From the NCBI GenBank assembly GCA_016214695.1, contig JACRNY010000001.1:496001-560000 (forward strand): 64,000 bases of DNA, written 5' to 3'. A program made the position numbers and the translations under genes. Origin of the DNA: Nitrosomonadales bacterium (GTDB taxonomy: Bacteria; Pseudomonadota; Gammaproteobacteria; Burkholderiales; Gallionellaceae). Below, in pieces: positions 53,930-63,557 of this stretch (positions within the stretch are counted from its first letter, which is position 1; each line of letters starts with the position of its first letter). The notes beneath the pieces were generated by a model. That model saw nothing but the letters and a program-made list of their open reading frames with translations. It was not told the origin of the DNA and made no database searches.

Positions 53930-54199
53930 TTAGTGCAAATCGGTGTAAGGCAGCAAAGCCAGGAAGCGTGCACGCTTCACGGCGACGCTCAACTGACGCT
54001 GGAAGCGCGTCTTGGTACCGGTGATACGGGCCGGGATCAGCTTGCCGTTCTCGGTGATCATTTCCTTCAGGATGTTCAGGTCCTTGTAATCCACTTCCGC
54101 GATCTTCTCGGCGGTGAAGCGGCAGAACTTGCGGCGCTTGAACAATTGACGCGAAGCGTTGTTCTTCTTGTCGTCTTTTTTCTTAAATACACGAGCCAT
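53930..54199 (-). CDS. rpsR: 30S ribosomal protein S18
   Basis: An 89-residue S18 ([49 protein letters not shown]). It binds S6 on the platform of the small subunit. AGGGG lies before the ATG. Confidence 0.97.
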   Translation of the reverse strand: MARVFKKKDDKKNNASRQLFKRRKFCRFTAEKIAEVDYKDLNILKEMITENGKLIPARITGTKTRFQRQLSVAVKRARFLALLPYTDLH

Positions 54200-54208
54200 G
54201 TTGTGCCC

Positions 54209-54505
54209 CTATCTCAATGTGACGTTATCAATGTGCAATACCAGCTGCGCGATCTTGAGGCTGCGCTGCGCCAGGAAACCTTCGGCTTTCACCTGCTGTC
54301 CGGGTTGCAAACGGCTGACCTGCTGTGCCGCTTCGCCCAGTGCCAGTGCCGGTACCACACACTGAACCTGGCGTTGCATCCCTGCTTCCTGCTGCATCGA
54401 GGTGTGGCGCAATTTGAACGCCACTCTCGCCAATCCTGCCGGGGTGTAGCGCAAGCCTTCCAGCTCGACCACTTCCCCTTCGATCACACAACGGTTGCTG
54501 CTCAA
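54209..54505 (-). CDS. priB: Primosomal replication protein N (PriB)
   Basis: A 98-residue single-stranded-DNA-binding OB-fold protein used in replication restart, placed between rpsF and rpsR as is usual. Motifs include GLRYTPAGLARVAFKLRHTS and VKAEGFLAQRSLKIAQLVLHI. There is no ATG at the right place: TTG at 54505 (SSNRCVIEGEV follows) fits best, with AAGGA directly adjacent; GTG at 54487 is the alternative. Confidence 0.85.
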   Translation of the reverse strand: MSSNRCVIEGEVVELEGLRYTPAGLARVAFKLRHTSMQQEAGMQRQVQCVVPALALGEAAQQVSRLQPGQQVKAEGFLAQRSLKIAQLVLHIDNVTLR

Positions 54506-54512
54506 TCCTTGC

Positions 54513-54902
54513 TTACGCTGCCGCTGCCGGAGCTTCTGCTGCCGGAGCCGGCGCTGCGGCATCGCTGCCGAACGAACGCGACTTCTCTTCCTTCATCATG
54601 GCGGAAGGCGTAACGACTGCAGCCTTGGTCTTGATGGTCAGGTGGCGCAACACGGCGTCGTTGAACTTGAATGCGTGCTCGAGCTCGTCCAGCGTGGGCT
54701 GGTCGACTTCGATGTTCATCAGCACATAGTGTGCCTTGTGGATCTTCTGGATCGGGTATGCCAGCTGGCGGCGGCCCCAGTCTTCCAGACGGTGGATGTG
54801 ACCGTTCTTGCTGGTCACCAACGTGCGATAACGCTCAACCATCGCGGGCACTTGCTCGCTCTGATCGGGATGCACGATAAATACGATTTCGTAGTGTCGC
54901 AT
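54513..54902 (-). CDS. rpsF: 30S ribosomal protein S6
   Basis: A 129-residue S6 ([25 protein letters not shown] in part) with an Ala/Pro-rich end ([16 protein letters not shown]). The ATG at 54902 has AAGGAGATG upstream and gives the canonical N-terminus. It leads the rpsF-priB-rpsR-rplI operon. Confidence 0.97.
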   Translation of the reverse strand: MRHYEIVFIVHPDQSEQVPAMVERYRTLVTSKNGHIHRLEDWGRRQLAYPIQKIHKAHYVLMNIEVDQPTLDELEHAFKFNDAVLRHLTIKTKAAVVTPSAMMKEEKSRSFGSDAAAPAPAAEAPAAAA

Positions 54903-54956
54903 TACATCTCCTTGTGGATTAAAGCCCCCCGACATTGATGGACGGTGGAGCAAGGT

Positions 54957-54980
54957 GAAAAACTCCCTTTTTCAGGGAGG
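54957..54980 (-). terminator. Intrinsic terminator after the FtsX-like permease
   Basis: CTCCCT (54963-54968) pairs with AGGGAG (54974-54979); the minus strand continues with six T. It ends the permease transcript just inside the rpsF leader. Confidence 0.7.
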
Positions 54981-54985
54981 GGCGC

Positions 54986-55013
54986 ATTATAGGGATATTC
55001 GGCGCCGCGTCAA
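54986..55013 (-). promoter_or_regulatory. Predicted sigma-70 promoter of rpsF
   Basis: On the minus strand TTGACG (55008-55013), a 16-base spacer and TATAAT (54986-54991). The spacer end and -10 region (GAATATCCCTATAATG) is the same as in the tusA promoter. The promoter lies upstream of the small terminator-like hairpin at 54963. Confidence 0.7.
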
Positions 55014-55023
55014 GCCTAAGCCA

Positions 55024-57498
55024 TTAATCCGCCGCAAGAATACGCAGCGGCGAACGCAATGTTAATTTGCGGGTCGCCAACCATCCGGCCAGCATCACCA
55101 CCCCCATGCCGCCGCCCACGCCGATGAGCCACACGGCAGGATTGGCCTGCCAGGGGATCTCCAGCACGAATCTGGCCAGCACCCAGCCCAGCAACACCGC
55201 CCCAGCCGCCGCAAACAGCCCGCTCAGCCCCCCCAGCACGGCGAACTCGGACAAATGCAGGCTGCGCAGATAACGGCTGTCCGCCCCCAGTGTGCGCAGG
55301 ATCGCCGCCTCGTGGCTGCGCTCGTCCTGCGTCGCCAGCAAGGCGGCGTACAGCACCGCCAGACCGGAGAGCAGCGTGAACAGGAACACCGCGCTGACCG
55401 TCTGCGCGATCTGGTCCATGATGTTACGCACCTGGGCGATCACGGCGCCGGTATCGATGAGCAGGATATTGGGGAAGGCACGCGCCAGCTCATCTCCCGC
55501 ACGCACCTTGTCCGGCGGCAGATAGAAGCTGGAAAGGTAACTGGCCGGAAACTCCCGCAGCAGTTCCGGTGTGGTGATGACGAAGAAATTCACCCGCATC
55601 GAATCCCACTGCACCTTGCGCAAGCTGGTGACCCGCCCGGTGAAACGGCTGCCCGCCACATCGTAGGTGAGTGTATCGCCAGGATGGATGCCCAGCGTCC
55701 TGGCGATGCCCTCCTCCACCGAAAGCTCGCCCCTGGCATCCCTGCCCCACCATCTACCGGATGACAACTCGTTCCATACCGGCATCTGCTCCATATAGGA
55801 AAGGTTGAACTCCCGCTCCACCAGCCCGCGCGCGCGCGGATCGGGATAGCTGCCCCCGTTGATGGCGCGTTCGTTGATGGCGACCAGCCTGCCGCGCACC
55901 ATCGGTTGCAACTCCGGCGACGGCAAAGACTGCCGCATGAAGAAATCACGCAGCGGCTGATATTGGTCGGGCTGGATGTTCACCAGAAAACGGTTCGGGG
56001 TATCCGGCGGCAGCTTGCCCTGCCATGCTTCCAGCAGATCGGCGCGCACCAGAGTCAGCACCAGCAAGGCCATCCCTCCAAGACTCAGTGCCACCACTTG
56101 TACCGCGGCACTGCGGCCGTGGCGTGCGAGGTTGTTGAACGCATGCCGCCATTGCGACCGGAAATAGAAAGAATTGCGCGCCAGCCCATGCAACAGCAGC
56201 CACGCCAGCCAGCCGAACACCAGCAGCCCCGCCAGTAATCCGCCCAGCACCGCCAGCCCCAGCTTCAGCGAGCCCGCATGCCACAGGAACAACAGCGCCA
56301 GCGCGCCGATCGCCAGGCCATAGATCAGCCAGCCGCTCGCCTCGGGCATGCCCATCTCGCGACGCAGCACACGCAACGGCGACACCTTGCGCAACTGCAG
56401 CAAAGGCAGGAAGGCGAAGCCGAGCAGCAGGGCGAAGCCGCTGGCCGCCGCTTTTAGCAACGGCACCACGCCCGGCTGCGGCAAACTCGCATCGCGCATG
56501 GAAGCGATGCTCTCGACCAGAAGTGCCTGCGTGACATAACCCAGCAGCCCGCCGAGCAGCACCGCGACCACGCCGAGCAGGATGAACTGGTACAGGAACA
56601 GCCACAGTACCTGCGCTTGCTGCGCCCCCAGACAACGCATCACCGCACAGCCATCCAGGTGGCGCAACACGAAGCGGCGCGCGGCAAGCGCCATCGCGGC
56701 GCCCGCCAGGATCGCGGCAGTGAGCGCCGCCAGACCGAGGAAATGTTCGGCGCGTTCCAGCGCCGTGCGTATCTCGGGACGCGCGTCGCGCACGTCTTCC
56801 ATCTTTTCGTTGCCGGAGAGTTTCCCCTCCAGTTCGGCGCGCAGTGCCTTCACCTGCAGCGCCTCACCCGCGACCAGCAGGCGATAGGAGAGGCGGCTGC
56901 CTTCCTGCAACAGGCGGGTGGAAGCCAGGTCGGCATCGTTCATCAGCACACGCGGGGCAAAACTGGAGAAACCGACGGACTGGTCGATATCCTTCACGAT
57001 GCGCGCCGCGACACGGAACCGCCGGGCGCCTATGCCCACCTCGTCACCGATCTGCATGTCGAAGCGGCGCAGCAGGCGCTCATCCGCCCACACCGTACCG
57101 CGCGCCGGAATGGCCTTGGCCGCATGCACGCTGCCGTCGTCGATCTCGATCTTGCCGCGCAGGGGATAGCCCGCCTCCACCGCCTGTATCTCGCTCAGCA
57201 ACACCTGCTCGCGATATAACACCATGCTGGGAAAACTGCGGCTCTGCACCACCTGCAGGCTTCGCCTGTTTGCCAGCATGCGGTAATCAGGCGGGAACGG
57301 TCGCGTGGAAGTGATGCGCAGATCGGCACCGATCAGGCTTTGCGCCTGTTGCTGCAAGGCCTGCCGCACGCGGTCGGCGAACAGGCCGACCGTGGCAAGA
57401 CTGCCCACCGCCAGCACCAGCGCCAGCAGCAGCACGCGCCACTCCCCGGCGCGCCAGTCGCGGCGCAGGAGGTTGAGGGATAAACGCAGGAGATTCAT
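55024..57498 (-). CDS. FtsX-family ABC transporter permease (YbbP-like)
   Basis: An 824-residue membrane protein with two FtsX/MacB-like halves and about ten membrane segments, resembling YbbP. It works with a LolD/YbbA-type ATPase, probably in extracting or exporting envelope molecules. The start at 57498 (MNLLRLSLNLLRRDWRAGEWR) gives the typical cytoplasmic start; the longer frame reads through the ugd tail. The likely partner ATPase (58918-59589) is separated from it by ugd. Confidence 0.9.
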   Translation of the reverse strand: MNLLRLSLNLLRRDWRAGEWRVLLLALVLAVGSLATVGLFADRVRQALQQQAQSLIGADLRITSTRPFPPDYRMLANRRSLQVVQSRSFPSMVLYREQVLLSEIQAVEAGYPLRGKIEIDDGSVHAAKAIPARGTVWADERLLRRFDMQIGDEVGIGARRFRVAARIVKDIDQSVGFSSFAPRVLMNDADLASTRLLQEGSRLSYRLLVAGEALQVKALRAELEGKLSGNEKMEDVRDARPEIRTALERAEHFLGLAALTAAILAGAAMALAARRFVLRHLDGCAVMRCLGAQQAQVLWLFLYQFILLGVVAVLLGGLLGYVTQALLVESIASMRDASLPQPGVVPLLKAAASGFALLLGFAFLPLLQLRKVSPLRVLRREMGMPEASGWLIYGLAIGALALLFLWHAGSLKLGLAVLGGLLAGLLVFGWLAWLLLHGLARNSFYFRSQWRHAFNNLARHGRSAAVQVVALSLGGMALLVLTLVRADLLEAWQGKLPPDTPNRFLVNIQPDQYQPLRDFFMRQSLPSPELQPMVRGRLVAINERAINGGSYPDPRARGLVEREFNLSYMEQMPVWNELSSGRWWGRDARGELSVEEGIARTLGIHPGDTLTYDVAGSRFTGRVTSLRKVQWDSMRVNFFVITTPELLREFPASYLSSFYLPPDKVRAGDELARAFPNILLIDTGAVIAQVRNIMDQIAQTVSAVFLFTLLSGLAVLYAALLATQDERSHEAAILRTLGADSRYLRSLHLSEFAVLGGLSGLFAAAGAVLLGWVLARFVLEIPWQANPAVWLIGVGGGMGVVMLAGWLATRKLTLRSPLRILAAD

Positions 57499-57574
57499 CT
57501 GCCGCGCGCCCGGTTGCTGGGTGAGGCGGCTTGCGCCACGCCCGGATCCGTCGGATGCGGCGCGGCACGCATGC

Positions 57575-58741
57575 TCAGTCCTTGCCGAACAGATCGCGGC
57601 TGTACACCTTGTCCGCCACGTCGCGGATATCGTCGGTGATGCGGTTGGCGACGATGATATCGGCCTGCTGCTTGAACTGCGCCAGGTCATTCACCACCCT
57701 GGAGTGGAAGAACTCCGCCTCTTTCAGCGCCGGCTCGTAAACGATGACCTCGATACCCCTGGCCTTGATGCGCTTCATGATGCCCTGGATGCTGCTTGAT
57801 CTGAAATTGTCCGAACCGCTCTTCATCACCAGGCGGTGGATGCCGACCACTTTCGGATTGCGCTTGAGGATGCTGTCCGCCACGAAATCCTTGCGCGTGG
57901 TGTTGGATTCGACGATGGCGTGAATGAGGTTCTGCGGCACGTCCTGGTAGTTCGCCAGCAGTTGTTTGGTGTCCTTCGGCAGGCAATAACCACCGTAACC
58001 GAAGGAGGGATTGTTGTAGTGATCGCCGATGCGCGGATCGAGGCAAACGCCCTGGATGATCTGCTTGGTATCCAGACCGTGGGTGGCAGCATAGGTGTCC
58101 AGCTCGTTGAAGTAGGCGACGCGCATGGCCAGGTAGGTGTTGGCGAACAGCTTGATGGCTTCGGCTTCGGTCGAGTCGGTGAACAGCACCGCGATGTCCT
58201 GCTTGAGGGCGCCCTGCTTGAGCAGGTTGGCAAAGATCTCTGCGCGCCAGGAACGCTCACCGACCACGATGCGCGAGGGATGCAGATTGTCGTACAGTGC
58301 GCGCCCTTCGCGCAGGAACTCGGGCGAGAAGATTAGGTTCTCGCACTTGAGTTGTTGCCTGAGCTTGGCGGTATAGCCGACCGGGATGGTGGACTTGATG
58401 ATCATCACCGCCTGCGGATTGATGCTGAGCACGTCCTGTATCACCGCCTCGATGGACCTGGTGTTGAAATAGTTGGTCTCGGGATCGTAATCGGTCGGTG
58501 TGGCGATGATGACGTATTCCGCACCGGTGTAGGCTTCGCGCTTGTCCACCGTGGCCTTGAAGTTCAGTTTCTTGTGCGCCAGGTAATCCTCGATCTCCAC
58601 ATCCTCGATGGGCGACTGCTTGCGGTTGAGCATTTCCACCTTTTCCGGAACGATGTCGATGGCCACGACCTCGTTGTGCTGCGCCAGCAGCATGGCGTTG
58701 GAGAGACCGACGTAGCCGGTTCCGGCGATAGCGATTTTCAT
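57575..58741 (-). CDS. ugd: UDP-glucose 6-dehydrogenase
   Basis: A 388-residue NAD-dependent enzyme making UDP-glucuronate for envelope polysaccharides. The Rossmann motif [18 protein letters not shown], the ESPEFLREG-like [22 protein letters not shown], and the catalytic cysteine segment [17 protein letters not shown] are present. Its position between an ABC ATPase gene and its permease is unusual. No other polysaccharide gene is adjacent except the glycosyltransferase-like gene at 59749. Confidence 0.95.
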   Translation of the reverse strand: MKIAIAGTGYVGLSNAMLLAQHNEVVAIDIVPEKVEMLNRKQSPIEDVEIEDYLAHKKLNFKATVDKREAYTGAEYVIIATPTDYDPETNYFNTRSIEAVIQDVLSINPQAVMIIKSTIPVGYTAKLRQQLKCENLIFSPEFLREGRALYDNLHPSRIVVGERSWRAEIFANLLKQGALKQDIAVLFTDSTEAEAIKLFANTYLAMRVAYFNELDTYAATHGLDTKQIIQGVCLDPRIGDHYNNPSFGYGGYCLPKDTKQLLANYQDVPQNLIHAIVESNTTRKDFVADSILKRNPKVVGIHRLVMKSGSDNFRSSSIQGIMKRIKARGIEVIVYEPALKEAEFFHSRVVNDLAQFKQQADIIVANRITDDIRDVADKVYSRDLFGKD

Positions 58742-58917
58742 GATGGCTTCTTATCCAAAAAAGGTTCGAACAGCAAAACCGGAGTGCATCTCTGGCAAGG
58801 GGACAGGCTGATTTTCTTGCGTCAACATTACATTCTTTCGATGCGGGGCATTATGCCGCATCCCCGGACAGCGCCGCAAACGCGACACGGGCAGGGTGTG
58901 TGATTCGCGCATCAGGA

Positions 58918-59589
58918 TCAGGCCTGGACCACCCTGCCGGCGGCCAGCCGCAACTGCTTGCCGCAGCGACGCGCCAACGCCTCATCGTGCGTCACCAGGA
59001 TCAAGGTCGTGCCCTGCGCACGATTGAGCTCAAGCATGAGTTCGATGACTTGCGCACCGGTGGCGGCATCCAGATTGCCGGTCGGCTCATCGGCAAAAAG
59101 TATCCGCGGCTGGGTGACGAAGGCGCGCGCCAGTGCCACGCGCTGCTGCTCGCCTCCGGAAAGGTGCTTGGGAAGGTGATGTGCGCGTGCGCTCAGACCG
59201 ACCTGCCGCAGCGACAGCTCGGCACGCTGACGGGCGTCAGCGGCACCGGCCAGCTCCAGCGGCAGCATTACGTTTTCCAGCGCATTCAGCGCCGGCAGCA
59301 ATTGAAATGACTGGAACACGAAGCCCGCCAGTTCGCCGCGCAATCTTGCACGTCCATCCTCATCCAGCTTGAACAGATCCGCACCGTGCAGCAGCACACT
59401 GCCGCTGCTCGGCACATCCAGCCCGGCCAGCAATCCCAACAGAGTGGATTTGCCGGAGCCGGACGCACCGACGATGGCCATGCTCTCGCCCGCTTCCACC
59501 GCGAAGGAGACATCGTGCAGGATGGTGAGCGGGCTGTCGCCGCTCATCACCTGCTTGGTCAGCCCCGCTGCTTGCACTATCGACGCCAT
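58918..59589 (-). CDS. LolD/YbbA-type ABC transporter ATPase
   Basis: A 223-residue ATPase with complete motifs: Walker A GASGSGKSTLLGLLAG, Q loop FVFQSFQLLPALNALENVMLPLEL, signature LSGGEQQRVALARA, Walker B ILFADEPTGNLD and the switch histidine LILVTHDEALA. It belongs to the MacB/LolD/YbbA group that powers FtsX-type permeases. The only such permease nearby is at 55024-57498, past ugd. The 176-bp gap before ugd shows no clear signal. Confidence 0.92.
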   Translation of the reverse strand: MASIVQAAGLTKQVMSGDSPLTILHDVSFAVEAGESMAIVGASGSGKSTLLGLLAGLDVPSSGSVLLHGADLFKLDEDGRARLRGELAGFVFQSFQLLPALNALENVMLPLELAGAADARQRAELSLRQVGLSARAHHLPKHLSGGEQQRVALARAFVTQPRILFADEPTGNLDAATGAQVIELMLELNRAQGTTLILVTHDEALARRCGKQLRLAAGRVVQA

Positions 59590-59748
59590 GAGAATCTTTC
59601 CCGAATCCGTTTGCCAATCGCCGACAGTTTATCAGCCGGTGACGGGATCGCGCGCGATGATTCAGCCTCTGCCCCTTCGCCCCAGGAACCGGAATCGGGC
59701 ATACGCTGTAGAATGCCGCATCCCGGCAACAAGCAGCCACGACACGCG

Positions 59749-60825
59749 ATGCGCCACCCACATCTCGCCGTTTCCATCTCCGGCCACGGTTTCGGCCATG
59801 TAGCGCAAACGGCGCCCATCCTGAACCTGTTGCACGAACGCATGCCGCAATTGCAACTGACGGTGCGTTCAAACGTTCCGGTCGCACATCTGCGTTCCCG
59901 CATCCGCGCACCGTTCACACACCTGCCGAGTGAAGGCGACATCGGCATGGTGATGTCCTCGGCGCTGGACGTGCGCGTCGAAGAGAGCCGTGCAGCCTAC
60001 CGTGCCTTCCATACCGGCTGGGACGCACGCGTGCAGAGTGAAGCCCGTCTGTTGCGCGAACTCGGCGCGGATGTCGCGTTTTCCAACGTGGGTTATCTGC
60101 CGCTGGCAGGAGCACAGCTGGCGGGGATCGCCAATGCGGCACTGTGCTCGTTGAACTGGTTCGATATCTATCACCACTACATCCGCGACGACGATATCGC
60201 CGCCCAGATACACACCTGCTACGCCGCCAGCGACGCCTTTCTGCGCACCACCCCCGGTATGGCGATGGACACACTGCCGAACCTGATCCCGGTCGCCCCC
60301 ATCGCGGCAATAGGCGAAAACCGGCGCGACGAACTGGTCCGCCACCTGGGCCTATCGAAGGACGAGAAGCTGGTGCTGGTGAGCATGGGCGGTATCGCCA
60401 GCCGCCTGCCGATGGAAAACTGGCCGCGCATCGACGGCGTGCGCTGGCTGGTGCAGGACAGTTGGCAGGTGGTTCATCCAGACGCTATTGTGCTCGAGTC
60501 GCTGCCCATGGATTTCAGCGACCTGCTCGCCAGCAGCGACGCACTGCTCAGCAAACCCGGCTATGGCAGCTTCGTCGAGGCGGCATGCAGCGGCGTGCCG
60601 GTGTTGTATGTCGACCGCCCGGACTGGCCGGAAACGCCGGCACTGGTGGAATGGCTGCAACGACGCGGCGCATGCTGCGAAGTATCGCGCGTGCAGCTGG
60701 AACGCGGCGAGATCCAGCACCCCTTGTTCGAACTGCTGGAGACATGCTTGCCCACCCCGCCACTTCCAAACGGCACAGTCCAGGCCGCAGAGTGGCTGCT
60801 GGACAGGCTGTCGCCATCCGGGTGA
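59749..60825 (+). CDS. Glycosyltransferase-like protein (GT-B, MurG-like fold)
   Basis: A 358-residue protein of GT-B outline. The N-terminal SISGHGFGHVAQTAPIL is the loop seen in glycosyltransferases that use nucleotide sugars. The C-terminal half has LVLVSMGGIASRLP and the donor-binding ALLSKPGYGSFVEAACSGVPVLYV with a conserved Pro-Gly-Tyr-Gly. The ATG at 59749 was chosen as the first that yields the fold; the longer frame from 59386 overlaps the divergent ATPase gene. Donor and acceptor are unknown. Confidence 0.8.
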   Translation: MRHPHLAVSISGHGFGHVAQTAPILNLLHERMPQLQLTVRSNVPVAHLRSRIRAPFTHLPSEGDIGMVMSSALDVRVEESRAAYRAFHTGWDARVQSEARLLRELGADVAFSNVGYLPLAGAQLAGIANAALCSLNWFDIYHHYIRDDDIAAQIHTCYAASDAFLRTTPGMAMDTLPNLIPVAPIAAIGENRRDELVRHLGLSKDEKLVLVSMGGIASRLPMENWPRIDGVRWLVQDSWQVVHPDAIVLESLPMDFSDLLASSDALLSKPGYGSFVEAACSGVPVLYVDRPDWPETPALVEWLQRRGACCEVSRVQLERGEIQHPLFELLETCLPTPPLPNGTVQAAEWLLDRLSPSG

Positions 60826-60885
60826 TTGATTTCGTCCGCCCCAAACGGCAGGATGCAGGCTGTACAAATTCACAAAGCCCACAAC

Positions 60886-61305
60886 ATGATCGAATACATC
60901 TTCTTCGATGCCGCCCTGCGCGACAAGTTCGTCAGCTATGCCAGGCAGCATGACGTTCCGTGCAATGCTGTCGAAGACAATCTCGGACTGGTCGTGGAGG
61001 TCTCCGAGGACATCCCGGAAGAGATTTCGGACAAGCTGGAAGAATATTACGAAGCGCTGGAAGACGAGCAGACCAGCCTGAGCAAAGCCGAGGGAGACCT
61101 GAAGCGCCTTGCCGGCTTCCGCTTCAACCTGCCGAACGGGGAATCGCGCATGCTGCCGCTGCAGACCGAGGTGGCCAACCGCCTGCTGGTGCATTTCACC
61201 CTGGCCGAGATCCAGGCCCTGTTCGAGAACGTGGCGCGCTGCACGCTGGACCCGAACGACGAACAGCTGTGCCACATCCTCGCAGCGCAGGAAAAGAAAG
61301 ACTGA
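60886..61305 (+). CDS. Conserved hypothetical protein, 139 residues
   Basis: A soluble acidic protein (IEYIFFDAALRDKFVSYAR; ISDKLEEYYEALEDEQTSLSKAEGDL; QTEVANRLLVHFTLAEIQALFENVARCTLDP). It is mainly helical with a central coiled-coil stretch. No catalytic motif was recognised. Start is uncertain between ATG 60886 and 60853. It follows the glycosyltransferase gene and ends at a shared terminator. Confidence 0.7.
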   Translation: MIEYIFFDAALRDKFVSYARQHDVPCNAVEDNLGLVVEVSEDIPEEISDKLEEYYEALEDEQTSLSKAEGDLKRLAGFRFNLPNGESRMLPLQTEVANRLLVHFTLAEIQALFENVARCTLDPNDEQLCHILAAQEKKD

Positions 61306-61322
61306 GCCCCGCCTCCGGCGAA

Positions 61323-61352
61323 TAAAAAAGCCCGCTGATGCGGGCTTTTTTA
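61323..61352. terminator. Bidirectional intrinsic terminator
   Basis: AAAAAAGCCCGC-TGAT-GCGGGCTTTTTT between the converging hypothetical gene and slyD; works in both directions. Confidence 0.92.
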
Positions 61353-61368
61353 TTTGTGGTGCAGCGAA

Positions 61369-61854
61369 TCAGTGGTGATGTCCGCCGTCGCCATGCACAT
61401 GCCCGTGCGCCAGCTCTTCGGCCGAAGCTGCGCGCACCGCGGTGACCACGCCGGAGAAATTGAGTGTTTTGCCAGCCAGCGGATGGTTGCCATCCACGGT
61501 GACTTCGTCGTCGGTGACTTCGGTGACGGTGTAGAGCATGAAGTCTTCGTCATCATCGCCCTCAGCTCCGCCCTCGAACTGCATGCCGACCGCGACATCC
61601 TTGGGGAACATGGCGCGCGGTTCGACGCGCACGAGATCATGTTCATATTCACCAAAAGCATCATCCGGTGCCATGCTGACGGTGAACTTGTCGCCGACCG
61701 CCTTGCCGTGCAAGGCTTCTTCAACGATCGGGAAGATGCCGTCATATCCGCCATGCAGGTAGCTGATGGGCTCGTTGTTCTTTTCCAGCAGCGCGCCGCC
61801 GGCATCGGTCAGTTCATAGGTCAGCGAGACGACAGCGTTCTTTTCGATCTTCAT
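61369..61854 (-). CDS. slyD: FKBP-type peptidyl-prolyl isomerase SlyD
   Basis: A 161-residue SlyD: FKBP half (VVSLTYELTDAGGALLE, YLHGGYDGIFPIVEEALHGKAVGD), inserted flap domain (about 70-120) and a short histidine-rich metal-binding tail (HGHVHGDGGHHH). It helps folding and nickel handling. The ATG overlaps the peroxiredoxin stop by four bases. Confidence 0.94.
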   Translation of the reverse strand: MKIEKNAVVSLTYELTDAGGALLEKNNEPISYLHGGYDGIFPIVEEALHGKAVGDKFTVSMAPDDAFGEYEHDLVRVEPRAMFPKDVAVGMQFEGGAEGDDDEDFMLYTVTEVTDDEVTVDGNHPLAGKTLNFSGVVTAVRAASAEELAHGHVHGDGGHHH

Positions 61855-62333
61855 TTCATTTCCTTTATCAATTTAATAATCTCCTGGGCGTGTCCGTGTG
61901 CGTGGACGCCGTACAGGACATGGCGCAGCTTGCCTTTTTTGTCGATGATGAAAGTGGAACGCTGGATGGCGAGTTTCTTGTGCCCATCCACTTCCTTTTC
62001 ATACAACACGCCGTATTTCTTGCAGACACGCCCTTCGGTATCGGATAGCAGCTGCACCGAAAGTCCATATTTGTCGCGGAAAGTGGCATGACTGATGCAG
62101 TCGTCACGACTGATTCCGACCACGATGGTGTCGTATTTGGCGAATTCCGCCTCATGGTCGCTGAATTCGTTCGCCTCCATCGTGCAGCCCGGCGTGTCGT
62201 CCTTGGGGTAGAAATACAGCACCATCTGCTTGCCGAGTTGCGCACTCAAGCTGAACATATGCATGTCCGCGTCCGCCAGCTCGAATTGCGGCGCATCCGT
62301 TCCGACCTGCAACTGCACAACTTGTAATGGCAT
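61851..62333 (-). CDS. bcp: Thioredoxin-dependent peroxiredoxin (Bcp/PrxQ)
   Basis: A 160-residue PrxQ-type thiol peroxidase with the peroxidatic cysteine in YFYPKDDTPGCTMEANEFSD. It reduces hydroperoxides. AGGAGG lies before the ATG at 62333, preferred over an ATG seven codons upstream. It is coupled to slyD. Confidence 0.93.
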   Translation of the reverse strand: MPLQVVQLQVGTDAPQFELADADMHMFSLSAQLGKQMVLYFYPKDDTPGCTMEANEFSDHEAEFAKYDTIVVGISRDDCISHATFRDKYGLSVQLLSDTEGRVCKKYGVLYEKEVDGHKKLAIQRSTFIIDKKGKLRHVLYGVHAHGHAQEIIKLIKEMK

Positions 62334-62408
62334 AGCGCCCTCCTGCCGGACCATTCTAACCGAGTTTCATTTTGCACCAAATGATTTTGCGGAGATTATA
62401 ATCATCCA

Positions 62409-63557
62409 ATGAAAACCAAATCGACCCTGCTTGGCGGCCTGTCTGTCAACGAATTTCTGCGCGATTACTGGCAGAAGAAACCGCTGCTGATCCGCCAGGC
62501 CATCCCCGGCTTCAAAGGGCTGCTCGATCCGCAGCAATTGATCGAACTGGCCTGTCGCGACGATGTGCAAGCGCGTCTGGTAACGAACCAGCGCAGCCGC
62601 TGGGCATTGCGCAACGAACCGTTCGAACCCGCAGATTTCCGGGGGCTCTCGAAGAAGGGAAAATGGTCGGTGCTGGTGCAGGGCGTCAACCATTTCCTGC
62701 CCGCGGCAGCGGAGCTGGTCAAGCAGTTCAACTTCATCCCGCACACGCGGCTGGATGACCTGATGGTGAGCTACGCCCCCAAAGGCGGCGGTGTGGGGCC
62801 GCACTTCGATGCCTATGACGTTTTCCTGGTGCAAGGGCTCGGTCACCGGCGCTGGCAGATCTCTACCCAGAAGGACCAGACCCTGATCGAAGGCGCCCCT
62901 CTGCGCCTGCTCAAGGATTTTCGCGTCGAACAGGAGTGGGTGCTGGAAGCTGGCGACATGCTCTACCTGCCGCCGCATTGTGCCCACAACGGTATCGCCG
63001 AAGACGACTGCATGACCTACTCCATCGGCTTCCGCACGCCGTGGTATCAGGAGCTGGCGGAACAGTTCCTCGTCTACCTGCAGGACCGCATCGAGATCGA
63101 CGGCACCTATGCCGATCCCGACCTGAAGACCCAGAAGCATCCCTCCGAGATCAGCACTGACATGCTGCATCAGGTGGCGCATGCGATCAGCAAGGTGCGC
63201 TGGGACGACGAGGATATCGCCAACTTCCTCGGCTGCTACCTTTCCGAACCGAAGCCCCATATCTACTTCGATGCACCAGCCAGAGCGCTATCCGAGACGC
63301 GTTTCGCGCAAGCGCTGCAGGCGCGCGGCGTGACGCTAGACCTCAAGACGCAGATGCTATGCAAGGACAGCACGATATTCATCAACGGCGATGCATACCC
63401 GGTCAGCAAGTCCGCTTTCCGCGTGCTGCGCGAACTGGCCGATGCACGCAAGATCGCCGGGGCGGACAAGCTGCCGCGCGAAGCCGCCGAACTGCTATAC
63501 CAATGGTATCGGGATGGTTATCTGAGTCCGACGACAAATATCGGGAGACGCACATGA
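62409..63557 (+). CDS. Ribosomal-oxygenase-type JmjC/cupin protein (RoxA/YcfD-like)
   Basis: A 382-residue 2-oxoglutarate/Fe(II) oxygenase. The JmjC-like core has PHFDAYDVFLVQ (His, Asp) and LYLPPHCAHNGIAEDD (third metal ligand histidine), followed by a dimerisation helix region and a winged-helix end, the YcfD architecture that hydroxylates an arginine of ribosomal protein L16. The start follows an AT-rich promoter-like stretch. Its stop overlaps the next start by four bases (ATGA). Confidence 0.88.
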   Translation: MKTKSTLLGGLSVNEFLRDYWQKKPLLIRQAIPGFKGLLDPQQLIELACRDDVQARLVTNQRSRWALRNEPFEPADFRGLSKKGKWSVLVQGVNHFLPAAAELVKQFNFIPHTRLDDLMVSYAPKGGGVGPHFDAYDVFLVQGLGHRRWQISTQKDQTLIEGAPLRLLKDFRVEQEWVLEAGDMLYLPPHCAHNGIAEDDCMTYSIGFRTPWYQELAEQFLVYLQDRIEIDGTYADPDLKTQKHPSEISTDMLHQVAHAISKVRWDDEDIANFLGCYLSEPKPHIYFDAPARALSETRFAQALQARGVTLDLKTQMLCKDSTIFINGDAYPVSKSAFRVLRELADARKIAGADKLPREAAELLYQWYRDGYLSPTTNIGRRT

